Assembly (NCBI RefSeq): GCF_014174165.1
Contig: NZ_JABEQN010000002.1
Coordinates: 216,411 to 280,410, forward strand
DNA: 64,000 bases
From: Gluconacetobacter dulcium
GTDB taxonomy: Bacteria; Pseudomonadota; Alphaproteobacteria; Acetobacterales; Acetobacteraceae
Reading direction: 5' to 3'
Below are positions 57,275-64,000 of this stretch, piece after piece. Each line of letters begins with the position of its first letter. Positions within the stretch are counted from its first letter, which is position 1. The position numbers and the translations under genes were made by a program. The notes under the pieces were generated by a model, which did not search any database, was not told the DNA's origin, and saw only the letters and a program-made list of their open reading frames with translations.

Positions 57275-57660
57275 CCGATTACCTGACGGTCATCGAAGTT
57301 CTGGCCATTCATGACGATCAGATCCATCGCTATGGCGGCGCAGCGGGCGTCCGCGATCCCGGGTTGCTGGAAGCCGCGCTATTTCGTCCTCAGACCGGCT
57401 ATTATGCTGATCTCATTGAGGAAGCCGCGGCACTCTGGGAAAGCCTGTCGCAAAACCACCCGTTCATTGACGGCAACAAGCGCACGTCTTTCGCCGTGAC
57501 TTATACGTTCCTCGCCATCAACGGCGTCCGGCTCACGGCCGGTGCCAGGGAGACGGAAGATTTCGTGCTCGGCCACTATGCGGACGGAGCATTTGATTTC
57601 GAGCACCTGCGACGCTGGCTTCGAGACAATGTTACTACAGGCGGGTCACCGGAAGAATAG
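57271..57660 (+). CDS. Doc-type (Fic-fold) toxin
   Basis: The 129-residue product has the Fic/Doc signature HPFIDGNKR at residues 63-71 and the Doc-like GGAAGVRDPGLLEAALFRPQ segment. Doc phosphorylates and inactivates elongation factor EF-Tu; other Fic proteins AMPylate. The start is a GTG coupled to the antitoxin stop. The active-site loop is intact, so the toxin is probably functional. Confidence 0.88.
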   Translation: MTDYLTVIEVLAIHDDQIHRYGGAAGVRDPGLLEAALFRPQTGYYADLIEEAAALWESLSQNHPFIDGNKRTSFAVTYTFLAINGVRLTAGARETEDFVLGHYADGAFDFEHLRRWLRDNVTTGGSPEE

Positions 57661-57865
57661 AAGGTAAGGGACCGGGGAGACGCCGCCACCAATAGACTGC
57701 CCAGCGCCGGAAGAGACGATATGCTTCCTGTGCCCACCCCATCCGATCCCTGATGCGGCCGGGACGGAGCGTGTAATACAGCCTCGTACTGCAAATGGGT
57801 CGCGAACCCGCTTTCTGCCTGTCGAGCCGTGCTCAAGAACAGAAAATCAAGGTGTTGTATGCAAT

Positions 57866-57939
57866 TGGCTGGGGGACCTGGATTCGAACCAGGGCTGACC
57901 GGGTCAGAGCCGGTAGTTCTACCGCTAAACTATCCCCCA
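57866..57939 (-). tRNA. tRNA-Gln (anticodon CUG)
   Basis: The minus-strand 74-nt gene starts TGGGGGATAGTTTAGCGGTA and ends TCCCCCAGCCA, with CCA encoded. The acceptor stem TGGGGGA/TCCCCCA pairs fully. The anticodon stem ACCGG/CCGGT encloses the loop CTCTGAC, giving anticodon CTG (reads CAG). The T arm GGTTCGAATCC is normal. Its 3' end faces the toxin-antitoxin and oxdC region. Confidence 0.96.
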
Positions 57940-58108
57940 ACCGGGCGACCGGGCTTAGTGCCGTGCGGTGAGGGGCTGATAGCATCGGCCACGGAGCGTG
58001 ACAAGCACCTTTCCGTGCTGTTTTTGCAATCGGACATATTTGTCTTGCCCTGCGTGCGGCTCAGCACACAGTATATACTCCATACGGTGGTGGCAGAGGG
58101 ACCGTCCG

Positions 58109-59242
58109 ATGGACAATACGATGTCCTGGCGCGATGGCCAGGAGGCGACGCGACTCCCCCGTGCTTCGGGATTTCGGCCGAATCGCGGCATGCTTGGCAT
58201 GTTCGGCGCCATTGATCTTGGAACGAATAATTGCCGGCTGATGATCGCTGCCCCGCATGCCGACGGCTTTCGTGTCGTCGATAGCTTCAACCGGATCGTT
58301 CGGCTGGGCGAGGGTCTGCAACGGACCGGGGAACTCAGCCCCCATGCGATGGATCGCACTATCGACGCATTGCGAATCTGCGCCATGCGCATGGAGCGTC
58401 GGCGGCTGTATCGCTACCGCGCGGTCGCGACCGAAGCGTGCCGCCGCGCCGGCAACGGCGCGGCCTTTATCGAGCGCGCCCGCCAGGAAACCGGGCTGGA
58501 TATCACCGTGATTTCCTCACGCGAGGAAGCCGAACTGGCGATGGAAAGCTGTTCGGCCCTGCTGCATGACGACCGGGTGTGCCCCACGCGCACCCGCGCG
58601 CTGCTGTTCGATATCGGTGGCGGCTCGACCGAAATCGCGTGGGTCCGCACCGACCGGCATACCCGCCGCCAGGATCTCAGCGGTTATCTCAGCCTGCCGG
58701 CGGGCGTGATCACCCAGGCGGAGCAGTTCGGCGAGAGCGCGTTCAGCGAACAGGGCTATCAGCGGATGGTCGAGCAGATCGCCAACCAACTGCGCGCGTT
58801 CGAGGCCGTGCATTGCATTCGCCGCGAAATCAGCCGCGGCAATGTCAGCCTGATCGGCACCAGCGGCACCGTCACCACCCTGGCCAGCATTGCCCTGTCG
58901 CTCACACGCTACAGCCGGACGGCGGTGGACGGCACGATCCTGGAGGCCGGGCCGGCCCTGGAGGCGATTCGCACGCTGGCCGCCATGGGGCCGGTCGGGT
59001 TGAGCCAGCACCCATGTGTCGGCCCCGACCGTGCCCAGTATGTGATGCCGGGCTGCGCGATCTTCGAGGCCATTCACCGGGTGTGGCCGGTGCCGGAAAT
59101 CATGGTGGCCGATCGCGGCCTGCGTGATGGTATGCTGCTGCGCATGATCAACGATTCGACCAGTGTGGCCATGCCGTCGTCACCGTCTCCCCTGCCCTTT
59201 GCCGCATCCCGGCCGCCGGCGATGGGCGTATCGCTTCCATGA
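58109..59242 (+). CDS. Ppx/GppA-family phosphatase
   Basis: The product of about 377 residues has the exopolyphosphatase/guanosine-pentaphosphatase ASKHA fold: FGAIDLGTNNCRLMIA, a GxG-type LLFDIGGGSTEIAW and GTSGTVTTLASIAL. It degrades polyphosphate or pppGpp. The ATG at 58109 is chosen because GAGGG lies about 9 nt upstream; other in-frame ATGs exist. Its stop overlaps the rlmE start (ATGA). Confidence 0.9.
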   Translation: MDNTMSWRDGQEATRLPRASGFRPNRGMLGMFGAIDLGTNNCRLMIAAPHADGFRVVDSFNRIVRLGEGLQRTGELSPHAMDRTIDALRICAMRMERRRLYRYRAVATEACRRAGNGAAFIERARQETGLDITVISSREEAELAMESCSALLHDDRVCPTRTRALLFDIGGGSTEIAWVRTDRHTRRQDLSGYLSLPAGVITQAEQFGESAFSEQGYQRMVEQIANQLRAFEAVHCIRREISRGNVSLIGTSGTVTTLASIALSLTRYSRTAVDGTILEAGPALEAIRTLAAMGPVGLSQHPCVGPDRAQYVMPGCAIFEAIHRVWPVPEIMVADRGLRDGMLLRMINDSTSVAMPSSPSPLPFAASRPPAMGVSLP

Positions 59243-60030
59243 AGCGTCGTCCTCCCGCCGGTGGTGGCAAGTCACGGGTTCCCGGCAAGGCCCTCAGCAG
59301 CAGTTCAGCCCCCGGTACCGGCGATGCGGCGGCGGATTCCGGCGCCGCACGCGCGACCCGGAGCCAGGCCGTATCGCTGCGCACCGCGCGGGGGCGCACC
59401 ACGGCCCAGCAGCGCTGGCTCAACCGGCAACTGAACGACCCGTACGTGCAGGCCGCCCGCAAGCAGGGCTGGCGGTCGCGCGCGGCCTTCAAGCTGATCG
59501 AACTGGATGACCGCTTCCATCTGATCCAGCCCGGCATGCGGGTGGTCGATCTGGGCGCGGCGCCGGGTGGCTGGACGCAGGTGGCCGTCAAGCGCGGTGC
59601 GAGCAATGTCGTGGGCGTCGATCTGCTGCCGGTCGATCCTGTTTCCGGCGCCACGATTCTCGAAGGCGATTTCAATGATCCCGATCTGCCGGACAAGCTG
59701 ACGGAATTGCTGGGTGGCCCGGCCGATCTGGTCCTGTCGGACATGGCGCCAAATACGACCGGCCACGCGCCGACCGACCATCTGCGCATTCTGGGCCTGG
59801 CGGAACTGGCCCTTGATTTCGCGCTGAAGGTGCTGGCACCGGGCGGCACCTTCGTCGCCAAGGTCTTTCAGGGCGGGTCTGAGAAGCAGATGCTGGAACC
59901 GATGAAGCACGCTTTCGCGACCGTTCGCCACGCCAAGCCGCCGGCCAGCCGCAAGGAATCGAGCGAACTGTACGTGGTCGCAACCGGTTTTCGACCCGAT
60001 CGGGTTCTGCCGAAGCCATCGGAAGAGTAG
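59239..60030 (+). CDS. rlmE: 23S rRNA 2'-O-methyltransferase RlmE
   Basis: The 263-residue SAM-dependent enzyme methylates the 2'-OH of U2552 in 23S rRNA. The SAM motif VVDLGAAPGGWTQVA, catalytic Lys85 region RSRAAFKL, VLSDMAPNTTGH, KVFQGG and SRKESSELYVVA are present. A basic N-terminal extension of about 50 residues is not in E. coli RlmE. It is coupled to the ppx-like gene, a conserved alphaproteobacterial pair. Confidence 0.95.
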   Translation: MKRRPPAGGGKSRVPGKALSSSSAPGTGDAAADSGAARATRSQAVSLRTARGRTTAQQRWLNRQLNDPYVQAARKQGWRSRAAFKLIELDDRFHLIQPGMRVVDLGAAPGGWTQVAVKRGASNVVGVDLLPVDPVSGATILEGDFNDPDLPDKLTELLGGPADLVLSDMAPNTTGHAPTDHLRILGLAELALDFALKVLAPGGTFVAKVFQGGSEKQMLEPMKHAFATVRHAKPPASRKESSELYVVATGFRPDRVLPKPSEE

Positions 60031-60035
60031 AGTGA

Positions 60036-60060
60036 GGAAGGCGGGTTCAAACCGCCTTCC
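60036..60060. terminator. Hairpin after rlmE
   Basis: GGAAGGCGG (60036-60044) pairs perfectly with CCGCCTTCC (60052-60060) around a 7-nt loop, just after the rlmE stop. It lacks a T-run. It lies in the convergent gap with the ROK kinase gene, so it may terminate both directions. Confidence 0.5.
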
Positions 60061-60136
60061 CGTTCGGCTCCCAGGTTAGAGCCCGCGCAGAAATGTGCTC
60101 GGCACCGAGAGCGCCCGCCATAGGGCCATAAGCCTC

Positions 60137-61051
60137 TTACGCCGCCATCTCGTCCGCCGACCATAGCCAGGCCGCGCCGCGCACGCCGGAACTGTCGCCA
60201 TGCAGGTTGCGGACGACAGGTGTATCGCACTGGGGCGTGATGACGTAGCGGGGCATCAGCAACGGCACGCGGGCGTAGATCGAGAGCAGGTTCGATACCC
60301 CGCCACCCAGCACGATGACATCCGGGTCAAGGAAGTTGATCGCCATGGCGCAGGCACGCGCCAGTCGGTCTACATAGCGATCCAGCGCGCCGATGGCGGT
60401 GATGTCCCCCGCCTCGGCTGCCGCCTCGATTCCTGCCGTGTCGCGATGGCCCGGTCCTTTCCAGTCCTGCGCCAGGGCCGGGCCGCTCAGGAATCGTTCC
60501 AGGCAACCTTCGTTGCCGCAGAAACATTTGGGGAACGGCATTTCCGTGATTCGCGGCCAGGGTAGCGGGATGTGCCCCCACTCGCCGGCGATATGGTGGG
60601 CGCCGGTCAGCAGTTTGCCGTCCACCACCAGTCCGCCGCCCATCCCCGTACCGAGAATCACCCCCAGCACGACGCGGCGGCCGGCGCCAGCACCATCCAC
60701 GGCTTCGGACAGGGCGAAGCAGTTGGCATCATTCTCGACCCGGACCTCGCGCCCGACGGATTCGGTCAGATCCCGCCCGAAGGGCTGGTTGTTCAGCCAG
60801 GTGGCGTTCGCATTCTTGATGAGGCCGCTCTCCGGGCTGATCGAGCCCGGAATGCCGATCCCCACGGTGCCCGTGCCGCCCAGTTCGGCGTCCATGGCGG
60901 CGACGAGATCGCGAATGGCCGTGACCGCGCCGGCGTAATGTCCGGGATTGGCAATGCGTCGTCGGACCAGTTCCCGGCCGTCCGCGCGGGCCAATGCCGC
61001 GATTTCGATCTTCGTTCCGCCAAAATCGATTCCAATCCGATAGCCGGTCAT
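60137..61051 (-). CDS. ROK-family sugar kinase, NagK-like
   Basis: The product of about 304 residues has the ATP phosphate motif IGIDFGGTKIE at the N-terminus, GVILGTGMGGGLVVDG, and the ROK zinc motif with cysteines in CFCGNEGCLERFLSGPAL. It phosphorylates a hexose, perhaps N-acetylglucosamine, glucose or fructose. The ATG at 61051 is chosen to match the usual length; several in-frame ATGs lie upstream. It stands alone, divergent from tusA. Confidence 0.86.
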   Translation of the reverse strand: MTGYRIGIDFGGTKIEIAALARADGRELVRRRIANPGHYAGAVTAIRDLVAAMDAELGGTGTVGIGIPGSISPESGLIKNANATWLNNQPFGRDLTESVGREVRVENDANCFALSEAVDGAGAGRRVVLGVILGTGMGGGLVVDGKLLTGAHHIAGEWGHIPLPWPRITEMPFPKCFCGNEGCLERFLSGPALAQDWKGPGHRDTAGIEAAAEAGDITAIGALDRYVDRLARACAMAINFLDPDVIVLGGGVSNLLSIYARVPLLMPRYVITPQCDTPVVRNLHGDSSGVRGAAWLWSADEMAA

Positions 61052-61178
61052 ATCCATCCCGTCAGCCGTGATATTTTCCATGGTCGCCATTTCTATCTAT
61101 GGTGCGACCTTTCGTGCCGTAAAGTCACCCCCAGGCAGAGGGTTCGTGATCCGCTGCCGCCTTCCGGAGCCCGCTGCC

Positions 61179-61424
61179 ATGAGCGAGACGCTGCTCGACG
61201 TCAAAGGGTTGAGCTGCCCCCTGCCCGTCCTCAAGGCCAATCGGGCCTTACGGAGCATGCAGCCGGGCGACCGGCTGCGCGTGATCGCGACCGACCGGGC
61301 CAGCGTTGCCGATTTCCAGGCATTCTGTCGTGAAACGGGCCATGCGCTGATCGCATTCGGCGAGGATGGCGGCGTGCTCTCTTTCGTGATCAGGCGCCGA
61401 CCCGAAGCGGCGGCAACCACTTAG
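61179..61424 (+). CDS. TusA-family sulfur-carrier protein
   Basis: The 81-residue product has the CPxP motif with Cys13 (GLSCPLPVLKANRAL) and the family C-terminus. TusA relays persulfide sulfur for tRNA 2-thiouridine, molybdenum cofactor or dissimilation. The ATG at 61179 is used; the longer open frame upstream is unconserved. Confidence 0.93.
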   Translation: MSETLLDVKGLSCPLPVLKANRALRSMQPGDRLRVIATDRASVADFQAFCRETGHALIAFGEDGGVLSFVIRRRPEAAATT

Positions 61425-61566
61425 GACGCCATACTTGCCTGTTCGTTCCAAAGACGTGCCCTAAATGCCACATCCGGCACAAAATCCCCCTATCCGCCCT
61501 ATGCCCTTGGCAGAAGCGGCCACCTGGGAGTAATTCCTGCGCCTCATGATGGAAGTACCGCACCCA

Positions 61567-61797
61567 ATGACGGAAGATCTGTCCCAGCTCTCCTTCGAGG
61601 ACGCCCTCGCGCAGCTCGAGGATATCGTGCGCAAGCTCGAAGGCGGACAGCTTCGCCTCCAGGATGCCATCGCATCCTATGAGCGTGGGGCGGCTCTGCG
61701 ACGACACTGCGAAAGCAAGCTGAACGAGGCCGACGCCCGCGTTCAGGCGATCATCCAGCGGGCCGATGGCGCGCTGGAGACGAAATCGATGGATTGA
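61567..61797 (+). CDS. xseB: Exodeoxyribonuclease VII small subunit
   Basis: The 76-residue product with LSFEDALAQLEDIVRKLEGGQL and YERGAALRRHCESKLNEADARV matches XseB, which partners XseA to degrade single-stranded DNA. The ATG at 61567 matches the usual start; earlier ATGs at 61546 and 61549 are possible. It is followed 7 bp later by ispA, the standard xseB-ispA-dxs order. Confidence 0.92.
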   Translation: MTEDLSQLSFEDALAQLEDIVRKLEGGQLRLQDAIASYERGAALRRHCESKLNEADARVQAIIQRADGALETKSMD

Positions 61798-61804
61798 CGT
61801 ACCG

Positions 61805-62740
61805 ATGAGCCACACCACAGCGACCGCCCGGACAGGGCAGACCGCGGACCGCGCCAGCCTGCTGCGGTCTTCCCTGTCGACACGGGCCACGGCCGTCGAA
61901 GCCGCCATTGACAGTCTGTTGCCCCCGGTGCCGGGTGCCGAGGGTCGGGTGATCGACGCCATGCGCTATGCCACGCTGGGCGGCGGCAAGCGCCTGCGCG
62001 GTTATCTGACGGCGGAAGTCGCCAGCCTGTTCCATGTCGATGCTGCCCGGTCCTATCGCGTCGCGGCGTCCGTCGAGATGCTGCATGCCTATTCGCTGGT
62101 GCATGACGACCTGCCGGCGATGGATGACGACGACCTGCGCCGGGGCCAGCCCTCGACGCACCGCAAGTTCGACGAGGCGACCGCCATCCTGGCCGGAGAC
62201 GCGCTCCAGACGATGGCGTTCGAGATTCTGGCTCATGAGGCCACCCACCCCGACGCGGCCATCCGCATCGGCCTGGTGGCCGCCCTCGCCGCCGCCTCGG
62301 GCGCGGCCGGCATGGTCGGTGGGCAGATGATCGATATGGAAGGCGAAGGCCGTTCGCTGTCCCTGCCGGAAGTCGAGCGCCTGCATGCGCTCAAGACCGG
62401 CTGCCTGATCCGCTACGCGGCCGAGGCCGGGGCGATTCTCGGGCAGGCCGATCCGTCGGTTCGTGCCCGCATCGCCGCCTATGGGCGCGACCTGGGCGCT
62501 GCCTTCCAGATTGCCGACGACGTGCTGGACGCCACCGCCAGCGCCGAGGAACTGGGCAAGACCGCCGGCAAGGACCAGGCGGCCGGCAAATCCACCTATG
62601 TCGCCCTGCTGGGCGTGGACGGTGCGGCCCGCGAGGCGCGGCGCGTGGCCGAACAGGCGGAAGCCCATCTCGATATCTTCGGACCCGAAGCCGACCGGTT
62701 GCGGGACCTGATCCGTTACGTCGTCGATCGCAGGAGCTGA
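61805..62740 (+). CDS. ispA: Farnesyl diphosphate synthase (polyprenyl synthetase)
   Basis: The 311-residue enzyme chains isopentenyl diphosphate onto dimethylallyl or geranyl diphosphate. The first Asp-rich motif is [14 protein letters not shown] and the second is ADDVLD. GGKRLR near residue 60 and [11 protein letters not shown] are also present. Its product may feed hopanoid and ubiquinone synthesis. The ATG at 61805 gives a normal start. dxs follows after 5 bp. Confidence 0.95.
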   Translation: MSHTTATARTGQTADRASLLRSSLSTRATAVEAAIDSLLPPVPGAEGRVIDAMRYATLGGGKRLRGYLTAEVASLFHVDAARSYRVAASVEMLHAYSLVHDDLPAMDDDDLRRGQPSTHRKFDEATAILAGDALQTMAFEILAHEATHPDAAIRIGLVAALAAASGAAGMVGGQMIDMEGEGRSLSLPEVERLHALKTGCLIRYAAEAGAILGQADPSVRARIAAYGRDLGAAFQIADDVLDATASAEELGKTAGKDQAAGKSTYVALLGVDGAAREARRVAEQAEAHLDIFGPEADRLRDLIRYVVDRRS

Positions 62741-62745
62741 AGACC

Positions 62746-64000
62746 ATGGCCGAAGACAAGAGCCACGCCGAAATTCCGGACGACGCGATCCCGACGAAGG
62801 GCCGTTTTCCGCTGCTGGACCGGGTCAGCGCGCCGCGCGACCTGCGCAACCTGTCGGTGGACCAGCTCCGCCAGCTGGCCGAGGAATTGCGGGCCGAGAC
62901 GGTCGATGCGGTCTCGACCACGGGCGGCCATCTGGGCGCCTCGCTGGGCGTGGTGGAACTGACGGTGGCGCTGCACGCGGTGTTCGACACGCCCGACGAC
63001 CGCATCATCTGGGATGTCGGCCACCAGGCCTACCCGCACAAGATCCTGACCGGCCGGCGCACGGGCATCCGCACCCTGCGCCAGCCCGGCGGCCTGTCGG
63101 GCTTCACCCGCCGCAGCGAGAGCCCATACGACCCGTTCGGCGCCGCCCATTCCTCCACCTCGATCTCGGCCGGCCTGGGCATGGCGGTGGCGCACCACCT
63201 GCGCGCCGAGCATGACCCCTCCTACCGCGAGCGCAACGTGGTGGCGGTGATCGGCGACGGCTCGATCTCGGCCGGCATGGCCTACGAGGCGATGAACAAC
63301 GCCTCGGTCGCCGGCCCCGGCGCCGGGCGGCTGATCGTGGTGCTGAACGACAACGAGATGTCGATCGCCCCGCCGGTCGGCGCCATGTCCAACTACCTGT
63401 CGCGGCTGATGTCCTCGCGCCAGTTCCTCGGCCTGCGCGACCTCGCCGGCAAGGTGGCCCGCCGCCTGCCCGAGCGGCTGGAACGCACCGCCAGGAAGGC
63501 CGACGAATATGCGCGCGGCATGATCACCGGCGGCACGCTGTTCGAGGAACTGGGCTTCTATTATGTCGGCCCGGTCGACGGCCACGACCTCACCCAGTTG
63601 GTGCCGATCCTGCGCAACCTGCGCGACGCCGACGACAAAGGCCCGATCCTGCTGCACATCCTCACCGAGAAGGGTCGCGGCTACCGCCCGGCCGAATCGG
63701 CGGGCGACAAATATCACGCGGTGGCGAAGTTCAACGTCGTCACCGGCGTGCAGACCAAGGCGCCCCCCGGCCCGCCCAGCTACACCTCGGTCTTCAGCCG
63801 CGAACTGACGCACCGGGCGAAGCAGGACGACAGCATCGTCGCCATCACCGCCGCCATGCCGTCGGGCACCGGGCTCGATGCCTTCGCCTGCGCCTATCCC
63901 GACCGCTTCTTCGATGTCGGGATCGCCGAGCAGCATGCCGTCACCTTCGCCGCCGGCATGGCCACCGAGGGGCTGCGCCCGTTCTGCGCCATCTATTCCA
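62746..64000 (+). CDS. dxs: 1-deoxy-D-xylulose-5-phosphate synthase, N-terminal part
   Basis: The gene runs off the window end; about 418 residues are visible. DXS joins pyruvate and glyceraldehyde 3-phosphate using thiamine diphosphate in the first step of the MEP pathway. Visible are [20 protein letters not shown], the ThDP motif [16 protein letters not shown], and the transketolase middle domain start with [21 protein letters not shown] lies 9 nt before the ATG. No internal stop is seen. Confidence 0.96.
   Translation, partial: MAEDKSHAEIPDDAIPTKGRFPLLDRVSAPRDLRNLSVDQLRQLAEELRAETVDAVSTTGGHLGASLGVVELTVALHAVFDTPDDRIIWDVGHQAYPHKILTGRRTGIRTLRQPGGLSGFTRRSESPYDPFGAAHSSTSISAGLGMAVAHHLRAEHDPSYRERNVVAVIGDGSISAGMAYEAMNNASVAGPGAGRLIVVLNDNEMSIAPPVGAMSNYLSRLMSSRQFLGLRDLAGKVARRLPERLERTARKADEYARGMITGGTLFEELGFYYVGPVDGHDLTQLVPILRNLRDADDKGPILLHILTEKGRGYRPAESAGDKYHAVAKFNVVTGVQTKAPPGPPSYTSVFSRELTHRAKQDDSIVAITAAMPSGTGLDAFACAYPDRFFDVGIAEQHAVTFAAGMATEGLRPFCAIYS

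Noticed and set aside
57866..57939. Island attachment site formed by the tRNA 3' end
   Set aside because: No second copy of the tRNA 3' end was seen to the left, and no integrase gene is in the region.
58003..58026. Terminator hairpin with T-run before the ppx-like gene
   Set aside because: The stem is only 5 bp and no transcript on the plus strand ends there, so it was not listed.

Overview
This 64 kb window is GC-rich chromosomal DNA with an alphaproteobacterial gene content, most like an acetic acid bacterium (Acetobacteraceae, for example the Gluconacetobacter/Komagataeibacter group). The clues are a GTTC-N7-GTTC LexA box, a pdhA-pdhB-pdhC-lpd-lipA-coq10 cluster whose E1-beta carries its own lipoyl domain, a small PurL with separate PurS and PurQ, an ScfR-type regulator, and a ppiD-trpE coupling. 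The genus is inferred from family resemblance and was not searched. Almost everything is housekeeping, densely packed, with many 4-bp ATGA or GTGA stop/start overlaps.

Layout. 1-10 kb: end of bioD, a glycine-rich RcnB-like secreted protein, lexA and moeA (minus), rpmG, an FtsB-like division protein with eno, a DUF3429 membrane protein, then kdsA, pyrG, secG and tpiA on the minus strand. 10-17 kb: ppiD-trpE and trpG-trpD-trpC-moaC. 17-26 kb: an ScfR-like regulator divergent from pdhA-pdhB-pdhC-lpdA-lipA-coq10, then a small His/Pro-rich secreted protein. 26-30 kb: pncC, pgpA, slt and a TerC-family gene on the minus strand. 30-37 kb: purB, an NRDE protein, then purC-purS-(Rap1a/Tai-like)-purQ-purL, bolA and grxD. 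37-44 kb: yraN, cardiolipin synthase, an EEP-fold hydrolase, an AI-2E-family permease, sseA-metC and surE. 44.5-54.7 kb: a PadR/DUF1700/DUF2807 module, a porin-like barrel, a CPA1 antiporter, an aldo/keto reductase, an APH-like kinase, sthA and comM. 54.7-57.7 kb: a more accessory stretch with a very AT-rich spacer, an oxalate decarboxylase coupled to a YoaK-type membrane protein, and a Doc-type toxin/antitoxin pair, next to the 3' end of tRNA-Gln. 58-64 kb: ppx-rlmE, a ROK kinase, tusA, and xseB-ispA-dxs, with dxs running off the end.

Working together: trp genes plus lexA, moeA and moaC are relics of an alphaproteobacterial supercluster, split here. The pdh cluster makes pyruvate dehydrogenase and the lipoate it needs. 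The pur block covers FGAM synthase (PurLQS), SAICAR synthetase and adenylosuccinate lyase. bolA and grxD encode a known Fe-S partner pair. xseB-ispA-dxs start isoprenoid synthesis.

No insertion sequence, CRISPR array, rRNA or prophage was seen. The least ordinary items are the Rap1a/Tai-like gene inside the pur operon, the oxdC-yoaK pair with a perfect palindrome just upstream, a foldable element between terC and purB, the PadR/DUF1700/DUF2807 module, and the Doc toxin paired with a ribbon-helix-helix antitoxin. Each is a lead, not a proven new system.
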